Origin: a virus | Length of the DNA: 32,598 nucleotides | Virus record (IMG/VR): IMGVR_UViG_3300037237_000074 | Span: 1 to 32,598 of that record | Strand: one strand, 5' to 3' | The notes under the pieces: generated by a model | Database searches by the model: none | What the model was told of the DNA's origin: nothing | Seen by the model: only the letters and a program-made list of their open reading frames with translations | Shown here: positions 1-6,130 of the stretch, one piece after another | How positions within the stretch are numbered: position 1 is the first letter of the stretch | Layout of the letters: every line of letters begins with the position of its first letter | Program-made: the position numbers and the translations under genes

Positions 1-194
1 CCATCTGCTACCTCCGGTTGGGTGGGCAATCCCTTGTGATTCACAAGGGGTTCCGCAGGCCGGGCGTGCTCGTCGGCGATGGCTGCCAGGTCAGCGAGCA
101 GCACGGCGGGTATCCGGCCATCGTGGTCTAGCAGCGTCCGGTAATGCCGCTTCACCACGGCAGTGTGACGGTCGTTCAGCGTCTCCCGGTCCAT
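1..194 (-). CDS. Hypothetical protein in packaging operon, cut by left edge
   Basis: The reading frame is open from ATG at 194 (or GTG at 197) to the left edge, giving at least 64 residues beginning MDRETLNDRHTAVVKRHY. It is charged and probably helical, with no transmembrane segment or motif I recognise. It lies 15 bp downstream of the terminase-small-subunit-like gene on the same strand, where the terminase large subunit or a short packaging gene is expected. No strong Shine-Dalgarno is visible, so translation may be coupled to the upstream gene. The function is unknown and the C-terminus is outside the window. Confidence 0.6.
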   Translation of the reverse strand, partial: MDRETLNDRHTAVVKRHYRTLLDHDGRIPAVLLADLAAIADEHARPAEPLVNHKGLPTQPEVAD

Positions 195-209
195 CACTTG
201 CCGGCCGCC

Positions 210-644
210 CTACCGAAGTTGATCAAGGTCGATCCCTTCCACGATGTGAACCACGGGCATCACGGTCACCGTCTGCCGTGGTGGCAGCTGCCCCAGTTCC
301 TCGGCCACGGTGTGCAGGATCGCCGTCCTGGCCTTGATCCACTCGTGGTGGTCACGCTTGTCGTTGCCGAGCGCCAGCGCGTAATCCGACTGGTAGGCAA
401 GGATCCGGTTCTCCTTGCTGGCGATCCACAAGCCTGCGAACTCGTTGCTGAGCTCGGCCTTGATCTGGTCTATCTCCCACTCGTGCTGCTTGGCGAACTG
501 GGTGACGTAGGACGGGCTGACGCCGAAGTCGCGGGCGAGCTGGGCGCGCTTCCGCTCACCCGTGGCCAGGGCTCGCTGTAGTTTGCGCCGGTCGAACGGC
601 GTGAGCTTCCGTGAAGTCAAGCCTTTAACTGTCCGCTCGGTCAT
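210..644 (-). CDS. Terminase small subunit-like HTH protein
   Basis: 144 aa. The start is ATG at 644, preceded by AGGAAG/GGGGAG and overlapping the upstream stop as ATGA; the longer open frame upstream of this is not needed. Residues about 14-45 form a helix-turn-helix (RRKLQRALATGERKRAQLAR, then DFGVSPSYVTQFAKQHEWEI). A helical middle with YQSDYALAL and a C-terminus with AEELGQLPPR follow. This architecture is typical of actinophage terminase small subunits, which oligomerise, recognise the pac or cos site and recruit the large subunit. The family call rests on pattern recognition. Context supports it: it is early in the minus-strand late operon beside the repeat-rich region 839-1281. A generic phage HTH regulator is the alternative. 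Confidence 0.6.
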   Translation of the reverse strand: MTERTVKGLTSRKLTPFDRRKLQRALATGERKRAQLARDFGVSPSYVTQFAKQHEWEIDQIKAELSNEFAGLWIASKENRILAYQSDYALALGNDKRDHHEWIKARTAILHTVAEELGQLPPRQTVTVMPVVHIVEGIDLDQLR

Positions 645-838
645 CTTCCTAGTCTCCCCTTTCCTTGCCGGGCCCGGTAGTCGCGCTGCGCTTGTGCGTT
701 GCCGCAGCGGTCGGTGCAGAACATGGCATCCGTCCGGCCGCCTTCGCCGCGGTAGAACACGTTGGTGCAGGTCTCGCTGGCGCACACCTTGGCCTCTGGG
801 AGCGGTGCGCGGCAGGTGGGGCAGCGGTCGGGTTGCAC
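641..838 (-). CDS. Small zinc-finger protein, first gene of packaging operon
   Basis: 65 aa, GTG start at 838. Cysteine pairs CPTC (residues 6-9), CASETC and FCTDRC indicate two zinc knuckles, followed by a basic tail (QRDYRARQGKGRLGR). The pattern FCTDRCGN followed by a basic helix resembles CGNR-type and HNH-associated zinc fingers, but no HNH catalytic residues are present. It probably binds nucleic acid or acts in packaging, since it is translationally coupled (ATGA) to the terminase-small-like gene. The inverted repeats at 837-890 lie directly upstream and may contain the late promoter. Confidence 0.65.
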   Translation of the reverse strand: MQPDRCPTCRAPLPEAKVCASETCTNVFYRGEGGRTDAMFCTDRCGNAQAQRDYRARQGKGRLGR

Positions 839-890
839 GGAGTGACTCTATCGCTCCGTAAGGTGTCCGGCCGCGCCGACGTCCTTACGG
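837..890. promoter_or_regulatory. Nested inverted repeats upstream of the packaging operon
   Basis: Two dyads are visible: ACGGAG (837-842) with CTCCGT (854-859), and CCGTAAGG (857-864) with CCTTACGG (883-890). Reading leftward, a GATAGAGT element about 15 bp before the GTG start could be a -10 box. This is where the late minus-strand transcript should begin, so a promoter with operator is the simplest reading. No regulator can be assigned from sequence alone. Confidence 0.45.
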
Positions 891-891
891 G

Positions 892-1001
892 TGATGGCAA
901 GGTGCCATGCGGTTGCCATGCCCGGGAAGCAAAGTGCTTCGCGTTTGCTTCGGTCTTGCTTCGGTCTTGCTTCGGGTTTGCTAGGCGGTTGGTTCGGGGT
1001 A
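892..1001. repeat. 11-bp helically phased repeat array A
   Basis: The stretch divides into ten consecutive 11-bp units with no gaps. The clearest are TGCCATGCGGT (903), TGCCATGCCCG (914), GCTTCGCGTTT (936), GCTTCGGTCTT (947), GCTTCGGTCTT (958, exact copy), GCTTCGGGTTT (969) and GCTAGGCGGTT (980). An 11-bp period is about one helical turn and is not a multiple of three, so it argues for protein binding rather than coding. Its position about 55 bp upstream of the packaging operon suggests a terminase recognition (pac/cos) site or a late-control region. Confidence 0.75.
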
Positions 1002-1037
1002 ATCACTCTCAGTACACATTCTGATTACCGAGAGTGA
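998..1037. repeat. Two interleaved inverted repeats between the 11-bp arrays
   Basis: GGTAATC (998-1004) is complemented by GATTACC (1023-1029), and TCACTCTC (1003-1010) by GAGAGTGA (1030-1037). The two dyads overlap and cannot both form hairpins at once. The A/T-richer centre (GTACACATT) stands out in this GC-rich DNA. It could be an operator, a cleavage or nicking region between the arrays, or an origin element. Confidence 0.6.
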
Positions 1038-1046
1038 GCACCCTGG

Positions 1047-1340
1047 ATGGAACTCAGCGCGGGGCTGCGGGCAGCCGAGGCCGAGCTAGCCAGGCGCCCG
1101 CCGCCACCGATGACCCTTGAGTCGCATCCGCTGAGCTGCTGGCTGCTGGCCGAGATCTACGCCGCCCGGGATCGCATGTGCGATCGCACACCGATCGCAG
1201 GTGCGACGGGTTCGGGAGAGTCTCATGAGAGTCTCCCGAAGGTCTCACGAGGGTTACGCGAAGGGTGCGCGAGGAATCGCCAGCACCCTACGGCTTACCC
1301 TTCGGCTTACCCTGCACGAACGAGCCCCAGCCTGGCGTGA
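1047..1340 (+). CDS. Possible small protein (doubtful)
   Basis: An open frame of 97 codons from ATG at 1047. The first about 45 residues look protein-like (MELSAGLRAAEAELARR, then SHPLSCWLLAEIYAARDRM). The remainder is translated from the 11-bp repeat array B and the last 53 codon-strand bases overlap the GntR gene on the opposite strand. There is no convincing ribosome binding site. A short real gene with a fortuitously extended C-terminus is possible; pure chance is equally likely. No function is suggested. Confidence 0.3.
   Translation: MELSAGLRAAEAELARRPPPPMTLESHPLSCWLLAEIYAARDRMCDRTPIAGATGSGESHESLPKVSRGLREGCARNRQHPTAYPSAYPARTSPSLA
1169..1281. repeat. 11-bp phased repeat array B
   Basis: From 1216 six in-phase 11-bp units follow each other: GAGAGTCTCAT, GAGAGTCTCCC, GAAGGTCTCAC, GAGGGTTACGC, GAAGGGTGCGC and GAGGAATCGCC. 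Before them, units starting GATCGCA recur every 11-12 bp (about 1170, 1182 and 1193), then GACGGGTTCGG at 1205. The unit sequence differs from array A but the period is the same. The array ends 6 bp before the stop of the GntR gene. Probably a multimeric protein-binding platform. Confidence 0.7.
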
Positions 1341-1530
1341 TCTCCACGAGCCCGGCGTCGCGCAGGTAGGCGAGCACCTTCCGGGCCGTGTTCCGGGCGA
1401 TGCCGTACTGCTGCGCCAGCGTGACGATCGACAGCATGGCGCCAGCGGGTAGCTCGCCGCTCTCAATCTGTGACCTGACCTGCTCAGCGACCTGCCGCCA
1501 CGGTGGTACGGCCGAGCCACGGTCAACCAT
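1288..1530 (-). CDS. Minimal GntR-family regulator (KorSA-like position)
   Basis: 80 aa, ATG at 1530 preceded by AGGTG. The whole protein is a GntR winged helix: PPWRQVAEQVRSQIESG, LPAGAMLSIVTLAQQYGIARNTARKVLAYLRDAGLVEI, wing TPGWGSFVQG. The usual C-terminal effector-binding domain is absent, since family members are normally about 230-260 aa. It is divergent from the transfer-type operon beginning at 1606. In AICEs and Streptomyces conjugative plasmids a GntR repressor (for example KorSA of pSAM2) occupies this place and represses transfer, so the same role is inferred here. The C-terminus KPKGKP comes from a 12-bp DNA repeat. Confidence 0.85.
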   Translation of the reverse strand: MVDRGSAVPPWRQVAEQVRSQIESGELPAGAMLSIVTLAQQYGIARNTARKVLAYLRDAGLVEITPGWGSFVQGKPKGKP

Positions 1531-1605
1531 GCCCGCACCTTACCTAGCGGTGACATGTCCACGTCAGGTAGGGCGTGTCAGGGCGTGGCATGGCACACTG
1601 AGGAC
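1531..1605. promoter_or_regulatory. Divergent promoter/operator between GntR and transfer operon
   Basis: A 75-bp intergenic segment containing the perfect 8-bp palindrome GACATGTC (1552-1559), flanked as TGACATGTCCACGTCA, and a second GTGGCATGGCACAC element near 1584-1597. It is the obvious operator for the adjacent GntR protein and the promoter region for the operon to the right. Core promoter hexamers are not clear. Confidence 0.5.
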
Positions 1606-1815
1606 ATGGACGCACTTGCGCAGGGCTTACCTGCTCGGCCCGAGCCGGGCATCGCCGACGTGCTCACCGAGTTCGGCGAGACGCATCAGATCGAGTTCGC
1701 CGAGTTCTGCGTCGTCGCCGTGCGGCGGCCGACGCCAAGCCAGCAGGAGGTCACCACGGGACGGAACCTGACCGAGCTGCTTGCCAAGCTGCGGGCCGAG
1801 CGCGATGGCACCTGA
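1606..1815 (+). CDS. Small hypothetical protein, first gene of transfer operon
   Basis: 69 aa from ATG at 1606 (MDALAQGLPARPEPGIADVL). An in-frame ATG at 1555 would add 17 residues but lies in the presumed operator. The start at 1606 has only GAGGAC directly in front, so the message may be near-leaderless. The product is acidic and soluble, with no recognised domain. It overlaps the next gene by 11 bp and is probably co-regulated with the transfer genes by the GntR protein. Confidence 0.55.
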   Translation: MDALAQGLPARPEPGIADVLTEFGETHQIEFAEFCVVAVRRPTPSQQEVTTGRNLTELLAKLRAERDGT

Positions 1816-2023
1816 CGTGAAGCGCTGCCCCGGGCATCCGGGCAGCGTTGACCTGGTGGTCGGCGACCCCGCACACATCGACCCGATCCACCTGACTGCC
1901 GCCGAGTGGCAGGAGTTCGTCACGGCGATCAAGGCCGGGATGTACGACGACGTGACCCGGCACCTAGACGCCGTGGCCGGCGGTGCGCACAAGTCTCGAG
2001 GCCAGCCGCCGGCCGCGGTCTGA
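1805..2023 (+). CDS. Small protein resembling the C-terminal half of DUF397
   Basis: 72 aa, ATG at 1805 (MAPDVKRCPGHPGSVDLVVG). The segment HLTAAEWQEFVTAIKAGMYD resembles the conserved end of actinobacterial DUF397 proteins (F/L-S/T-x-x-E-W-x-x-F-x-x-x-x-K-x-G-x-x-D). The N-terminal DUF397 half is not evident, so the match is partial. DUF397 proteins often accompany helix-turn-helix regulators, which suggests a regulatory partner role, but this is inference. It ends just before a GC-rich hairpin. Confidence 0.55.
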   Translation: MAPDVKRCPGHPGSVDLVVGDPAHIDPIHLTAAEWQEFVTAIKAGMYDDVTRHLDAVAGGAHKSRGQPPAAV

Positions 2024-2037
2024 CAACTGAATCGGGC

Positions 2038-2073
2038 GGGGCCGCCCAGGAGATTAAAGCTCCGGGCGGCCCC
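2038..2073 (+). terminator. GC-rich hairpin ahead of DUF2637-traB genes
   Basis: GGGGCCGCCC (2038-2047) pairs with GGGCGGCCCC (2064-2073), and after one bulged A the stem continues with GGAG/CTCC around a 7-nt loop (ATTAAAG). There is no U-tract. It could be a rho-independent-like actinomycete terminator or an attenuator limiting expression of the downstream translocase operon. The ribosome binding site for the DUF2637 gene lies 24 bp further on. Confidence 0.55.
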
Positions 2074-2109
2074 TCGACCAGTCACCTGACGGAACCAGGA
2101 GACCAGATC

Positions 2110-2757
2110 GTGTCACCAGACATTACAGACGTGTCGCAAGACTCGTCACTAGATCCTGACCGGTGGATCCGGCGCGGAATCTACGCCGGGGTCGCGCTCG
2201 TCGCGGCGTTCGCATTCATCGTCAGCTACAGCCACATCTACGACCTTGGACGGCAGCACGCAGAGTTCGGCATCGCCGACCGGCTGCTGCCGCTGAGCGT
2301 TGACCTGCTCATCGTCGCGGCGACGCTCGTGCTGTGGCTGCAGAGCCGCAGCGGGGCGGAACTGACCGGGCTTGAGCAGAAGCTGCCACGCGGCACGCTG
2401 TGGGGCGGGATTGGCGCCACGGTCGCCGCGAACATCGCCTACGGCCTGCCTCACGGGTGGCTGGCGAGCGTCATCTCCGCATGGCCCGGCGCAGCTTTCG
2501 TCGCCGCTGTCGAACTCGCGATCGTCGCCGTCAAGGCTGGCCGGTTCGGCCTGCAGCCGGGCGCGTCGCCGCAGGCCAGGCCGGTGCCGTCCGATTCCGT
2601 CGGGGCTGCGAAAGCTGCATACGACGCGACAGTGCTGGCCGGCAATCCGCTGTCCCGAAACCAGCTCACCGAGCGGTTCGGCATCACCCGTGCGCAGGCC
2701 GACGAGATCCGCGAGCCCGCCGTCAGCGCATCCCTGAATGGAGGCCCGCCAGCATGA
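2110..2757 (+). CDS. DUF2637 polytopic membrane protein (Spd-like)
   Basis: 215 aa, GTG start at 2110 with AGGAG eight bases upstream. Four hydrophobic segments lie at about residues 24-41, 59-77, 96-112 and 121-140, the DUF2637 arrangement, including LPLSVDLLIVAATLVLWLQ. The C-terminal 60 residues are soluble and contain a helix-turn-helix-like stretch (LSRNQLTERFGITRAQADEI). DUF2637 proteins are found next to the TraB/FtsK-like translocase in AICEs and Streptomyces plasmids, and are thought to help transfer or intramycelial spread. The stop overlaps the translocase start (ATGA), indicating coupled expression. An upstream in-frame extension to 1906 is rejected for lack of a start signal. Confidence 0.8.
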   Translation: MSPDITDVSQDSSLDPDRWIRRGIYAGVALVAAFAFIVSYSHIYDLGRQHAEFGIADRLLPLSVDLLIVAATLVLWLQSRSGAELTGLEQKLPRGTLWGGIGATVAANIAYGLPHGWLASVISAWPGAAFVAAVELAIVAVKAGRFGLQPGASPQARPVPSDSVGAAKAAYDATVLAGNPLSRNQLTERFGITRAQADEIREPAVSASLNGGPPA

Positions 2758-4805
2758 CCACCGACCAGCGTGACCACGACGCCGAAGTGATCGAACTGCA
2801 CCCTCAGACCGAGGCGACGGAAGTTGTCGGCGAGCCCGTCGCCGACGCCGGCCCGCTCGTCCTTGAGGAGCCCGGGACGCGCCGCCAGATCATCCCTGAG
2901 AACTGGCGCCGGGACAGGATCCGGGCGACGGTCGAGCACCATGCAGGACTGCACTGGCACCGTGCGAAGTTCCACGGGGTCCGGGCGCCGATGTACGCGC
3001 TCAAGACGGTGTTCTATGCGTTCGCCGGCGTGATGGTGCTGACCGGGACGCTGATGCGGTGGTGGCACTGGACCGATGGGTGGGTGCTGGAATCGCAGGC
3101 TGTCGCGAAGGGCAACGCGGGGCACGGCGAGGCGATGGCCGCACACAAGCAGGGCATCAAGACGCGGGGCACGCGGGGCCGGATCGTGTTCGTGTGCGGC
3201 GTGCTGGCGCTGCTGCTGCTGATCGCGATGGTGGCGTTCCTGCCGGGCTGGGCTCAGCTGGCGGTCGCGACGGTCGTGTTCGGCGTCCTGGTCTACTACG
3301 GCAAGCCGGACGGCAAGTCGCTGGCTACTGCCGCGGTCGTGCCGCCTAAGTACATGGAGCCGACCCCGGAAGTGATCACGCGGGCTATGGCCAGCCTGCG
3401 GATTCAGGAGATCAACGCGCTGGTCAGGGACGGCGAGCGCCTGGCGTTCGTCACCGACGTTCACCGCGACGGGCCCGGGTGGGGTGTCGAGATCGACCTG
3501 CCTCACGGCGTGACCGCGAAGTCGATCGTCGCCAAGCGTTCCGAACTTGCGTCTGGCCTGCGGCGTCCGCTGTCGGCGACGTGGCCGAAGGGTGTCCCCG
3601 GTGAGCATGAGGGACGCCTCTCACTGTGGATCGGCTTCCAGGATCTCGCCAAGATGAAGGCGCCGGCGTGGCCGCTGCTCAAGGCCGGGCAGGCGGACGT
3701 GTTCGCCGGGCTGCCGTTCGGCACCGACCCGCGTGGCCAGCGGGTTGACGCCGGGCTGTTTGAGGTCAACTGGCTGGTCGGCGCCGCCCCAGGTCAGGGT
3801 AAGACAGCGGCGATCCGCGTGCTGGCCTGCGCCGCCGCGCTGGATCCGCTGGCCGAGATCTGGATTCACGAGCACGCCGGCAAGGGTGACCTTGAGCCGC
3901 TGGCGCAGGTCTGCCACCGCTACGTTTCCGGGCTCGATGACGAGTCGATCGCTTACGCGGCCGAGTCGCTGCGGATGCTGCGGAAGGAACTGGACCGCAG
4001 GTCGGTGCAGTTTAAGAAGATCCCCCGGGTGGACAAGCCAGACGGCAAGGTCACGCGGGACATGGCCGCGAAGCGCAGCCAGCACCTTTACCCGATCGTC
4101 GCGTTCTTTGACGAGGTGCAGAACGTGTTCATGCACCCGGAGTTCGGCGAGAACGCCAAGGCGGACGCGGCCTACATCCTGCGTGTCGGCCGGGCGTACG
4201 GCCTGATTCTGGTGCTGGGCACGCAGCGGCCGGCGGCCGACGCGGTGCCTACCTCGGTCAGCGGCATCGTCACCAACCGTTTCTGCCTCAAGGTGCCCGA
4301 CCAGCCGTCAAACGACCTGGTGCTCGGCACGAGTTCCTACCGGGCCGGATACGACGCGACGGTGTTCCGCGCCAAGACTGACGCCGGGATGGGGTGGCTC
4401 AAGGCCGAGGGTGACCCCCAGATCGTCAAGACGTACTACCTAGACCTGAACGCTACGGAGAAGGTCGCGAAGCGTGCCCGGGGCATCAGGGAGGCGGCCG
4501 GGACGCTGACCGGCTACGCGCTCGGCGAGGCTGGCGAGACGCCCGAGCGGAACTTCCTGCTCGACGTGCTCAACGTCTTCGGCGCCGACGACAAGCTCTG
4601 GTCCGAGACCGTCGCGGCGAGGCTGGCCGAGCGGATCCCGGAGGCGTACGACGCCGTTACCCGGGATTCCGTGGCCAGCCAGCTACGCAAGGCCGGGGTC
4701 GCGGTGAAGGACGTCCGCGAGACCGGCAAGGCGCAGCGGAAGGGCTGCGAGCGGGCCGACGTCGAGAGTGTCGCGGGTGTCGCGGCTACCGGGGGTCGGC
4801 TGTGA
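2754..4805 (+). CDS. TraB/FtsK-SpoIIIE-type DNA translocase
   Basis: 683 aa, ATG at 2754 with GGAGG 8-9 bases upstream. Three transmembrane segments lie at about 80-102, 144-163 and 166-183. The cytoplasmic RecA-like motor has Walker A GAAPGQGKT (343-351), Walker B PIVAFFDE (447-454) and the FtsK-type GTQRP motif (489-493). Residues about 600-662 form a winged-helix-like C-terminus. In Streptomyces plasmids a TraB of this layout forms a hexameric pore and moves double-stranded DNA between mycelia after its winged helix reads short repeats in clt. Host FtsK is less likely because of the short N-terminus and the neighbours. A dense repeat array starts inside the 3' end of this gene and continues downstream, the position of clt in known systems. 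Transfer function is inferred. Confidence 0.85.
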   Translation: MTTDQRDHDAEVIELHPQTEATEVVGEPVADAGPLVLEEPGTRRQIIPENWRRDRIRATVEHHAGLHWHRAKFHGVRAPMYALKTVFYAFAGVMVLTGTLMRWWHWTDGWVLESQAVAKGNAGHGEAMAAHKQGIKTRGTRGRIVFVCGVLALLLLIAMVAFLPGWAQLAVATVVFGVLVYYGKPDGKSLATAAVVPPKYMEPTPEVITRAMASLRIQEINALVRDGERLAFVTDVHRDGPGWGVEIDLPHGVTAKSIVAKRSELASGLRRPLSATWPKGVPGEHEGRLSLWIGFQDLAKMKAPAWPLLKAGQADVFAGLPFGTDPRGQRVDAGLFEVNWLVGAAPGQGKTAAIRVLACAAALDPLAEIWIHEHAGKGDLEPLAQVCHRYVSGLDDESIAYAAESLRMLRKELDRRSVQFKKIPRVDKPDGKVTRDMAAKRSQHLYPIVAFFDEVQNVFMHPEFGENAKADAAYILRVGRAYGLILVLGTQRPAADAVPTSVSGIVTNRFCLKVPDQPSNDLVLGTSSYRAGYDATVFRAKTDAGMGWLKAEGDPQIVKTYYLDLNATEKVAKRARGIREAAGTLTGYALGEAGETPERNFLLDVLNVFGADDKLWSETVAARLAERIPEAYDAVTRDSVASQLRKAGVAVKDVRETGKAQRKGCERADVESVAGVAATGGRL

Positions 4806-4971
4806 CGGGCTGCCTAGGAAGTGAATCCTGCCGGTCGCGTCGCGGTCAGCCGCGACAGCGCGACATCGCAGGTCAGAGCGTCGCGCTCGCTGGCCAGTGT
4901 CGCGGCGATTCGCATAAGCGCAGGTCAGCGAGTGTCGCGGAAGCGCGACAGATCTGCGGGCCAGCGCGACA
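4767..4971. repeat. TGTCGCG repeat cluster, candidate clt/TraB recognition locus
   Basis: The 7-mer TGTCGCG occurs exactly at 4769, 4778, 4898 and 4933, and its complement CGCGACA at 4851, 4859, 4944 and 4965: eight copies in 203 bp. AGTGTCGCGG is repeated exactly at 4767, 4896 and 4931. The first two form a tandem GTGTCGCGG pair. GCGCGACAGAT occurs at 4943 and 4964, and GCAGGTCAG twice. Degenerate copies (GTCGCG) lie at 4834, 4839 and 4880. Most of it lies in the 183-bp gap after the translocase gene. Clusters of 7-8-bp TraB recognition sequences are known at this relative position in Streptomyces plasmids. Confidence 0.8.
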
Positions 4972-4988
4972 GATTCGGGGCCTGAGCC

Positions 4989-5525
4989 GTGCCGCTGAAA
5001 CTCAAGATTCAGCCGCCGCTGATCAAGTGCGGCGACTGCGGCAAGTCCCATCGGGCGGGCACGCGGCATACCTGTGTCACGCGCCTGGATCGCAAGCCGC
5101 GGACGCCGCGCAAGACGACGCTCAGCGGGCCGCGGCTGCAGTTGTTCACCTGCGGCGACTGCGGCAAGGCTGCCGGGCCGGGTCACTCGTGCCGGACGCG
5201 AACCGACTTCAAGGGCCGGAAGCGCAAGCAGGAGAAGGCCGAGGCCGACCGGGCGAAGAAGGAAGCGGCCGAGCGGCGCAAGGCAGCGGCGGCGAAGAAA
5301 CGGAGCGAGGCGCATGACCCCGAAGACTGCGAAGACGAGGACTGCCAGCGGTACGGGTGCGTCATGTTCCGGCGCGGGTGGCAGAAAGGCTACGAGGCCG
5401 GGCAGGGCGCCGGGTTCATTGCTGGCCATGCGGCCGGGTACGAACTCGGTCACGGCGAGGGTCAGCAGGAAGGTCACGCGCAGGGTTACAGCGAGGGTGT
5501 CGCAGCCGGGTCCGCTGGCAAGTAG
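4989..5525 (+). CDS. Double zinc-knuckle protein with charged helix and Gly-rich tail
   Basis: 178 aa, GTG at 4989. Two similar knuckles are present: KCGDCGKSHRAGTRHTC (residues about 14-30) and TCGDCGKAAGPGHSC (about 54-68). A Lys/Glu/Ala-rich probable coiled coil follows (about 80-108), then an acidic CEDEDCQRYGC segment. The tail from about residue 130 is built on G-x3-G repeats (GYEAGQGAGFIAGHAAGYEL), which often pack as helices. It is the first gene after the TGTCGCG cluster. Small zinc proteins recur in AICE transfer operons as mobile element transfer proteins; the exact role is unknown. Confidence 0.6.
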   Translation: MPLKLKIQPPLIKCGDCGKSHRAGTRHTCVTRLDRKPRTPRKTTLSGPRLQLFTCGDCGKAAGPGHSCRTRTDFKGRKRKQEKAEADRAKKEAAERRKAAAAKKRSEAHDPEDCEDEDCQRYGCVMFRRGWQKGYEAGQGAGFIAGHAAGYELGHGEGQQEGHAQGYSEGVAAGSAGK

Positions 5526-5532
5526 CGCCGCG

Positions 5533-5811
5533 GTGCCTGCGTGGCTGTTCAGCCGTCCCGGGATGACGGCGACGCTCGTGATCGCGGGCGTGGTCATCGT
5601 CTACTGCCTGCTCGTGCTGGCGATGCCGACCGGGCGCTGCTGGAAGTGCCGCGGCAGGGTGCGCGGCGGCTGTAAGCGGTGCAGGAACACGGGCCGGCGC
5701 TATCACCTGGGCGCGACGGCTATCCACCGTTTCTACTGGTCCGCGCTCGGTAACCGGCTGCGTGAACGCCGCCGCGAGCAGTTGGCCGAGGCTAGGGAGG
5801 CAGTGAAGTGA
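5533..5811 (+). CDS. Membrane protein with DnaJ-like Cys motif
   Basis: 92 aa from GTG at 5533; alternatives are GTG at 5497 and ATG at 5563, and none has a good ribosome binding site. One transmembrane helix (TATLVIAGVVIVYCLLVLAM) is followed by four cysteines arranged CWKCRGRVRGGCKRC, a zinc ribbon, then a basic helix (NRLRERRREQLAEAREAVK). The topology suggests a membrane-anchored zinc protein facing the cytoplasm. It ends in a GTGA overlap with the next gene. Probably an accessory protein of transfer or spread; function unproven. Confidence 0.65.
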   Translation: MPAWLFSRPGMTATLVIAGVVIVYCLLVLAMPTGRCWKCRGRVRGGCKRCRNTGRRYHLGATAIHRFYWSALGNRLRERRREQLAEAREAVK

Positions 5812-5966
5812 GCAAGCTCTTGAAATGGGTGCTCGGCGCGTTCGTCGTGTTCTACATCCTGAGCGATCCGAGCGCGGCGGCCGGGACGGTTCACGGCCTG
5901 CTCGGCGACCTGCAGAACGCCGGCAACTCGCTGGCGCAGTTCGTCAGCGGGCTAGGGAGCAAGTGA
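5808..5966 (+). CDS. Small membrane protein
   Basis: 52 aa. GTG at 5808 overlaps the previous stop (GTGA) and GGGAGG lies about 8 bases upstream. It begins VSKLLKWVLGAFVVFYIL, a single transmembrane or signal-anchor helix, followed by a small amphipathic Ala/Gly-rich segment ending GLGSK. Too short for family assignment. Its stop overlaps the next ATG by one base, so it is translationally coupled within the small-protein series typical of spd-like genes. Confidence 0.65.
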   Translation: MSKLLKWVLGAFVVFYILSDPSAAAGTVHGLLGDLQNAGNSLAQFVSGLGSK

Positions 5967-6130
5967 TGGCCCGGCTGCTGCCCATCGTGGCCGTGCTGCT
6001 GTTCGCGCTGGCCTACCCCCGCGCCGCCCTGATGGTGGCCGTGCTGGCCACGTCGGCGACGGTCGTGATCGTCCGCTACCTGATGCATCACCGGACGGTC
6101 TTCCAGGTCGGCGGCCGAGCGTATGCCTGA
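5966..6130 (+). CDS. Small two-helix membrane protein
   Basis: 54 aa, ATG at 5966 (TGATG junction). Two hydrophobic stretches, LLPIVAVLLFALAYPRAAL and MVAVLATSATVVIVRYLM, suggest a helical hairpin in the membrane with a short polar C-terminus. No domain is recognised. It resembles the tiny membrane proteins between tra and the operon end in actinomycete elements, which are implicated in plasmid spread. Confidence 0.65.
   Translation: MARLLPIVAVLLFALAYPRAALMVAVLATSATVVIVRYLMHHRTVFQVGGRAYA

Noticed and set aside
936-1001. Coding repeat
   Set aside because: The 11-bp period is not a multiple of three and no frame with a start and ribosome site covers it.
2451-3608. Minus-strand open frame opposite DUF2637 and translocase genes
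   Set aside because: Antisense to genes with intact Walker motifs and membrane segments; composition is shadow-like.
2754-4805. Host chromosomal FtsK
   Set aside because: The short N-terminus, neighbouring DUF2637 and small membrane genes, GntR control and no host genes favour a TraB-type mobile element protein.
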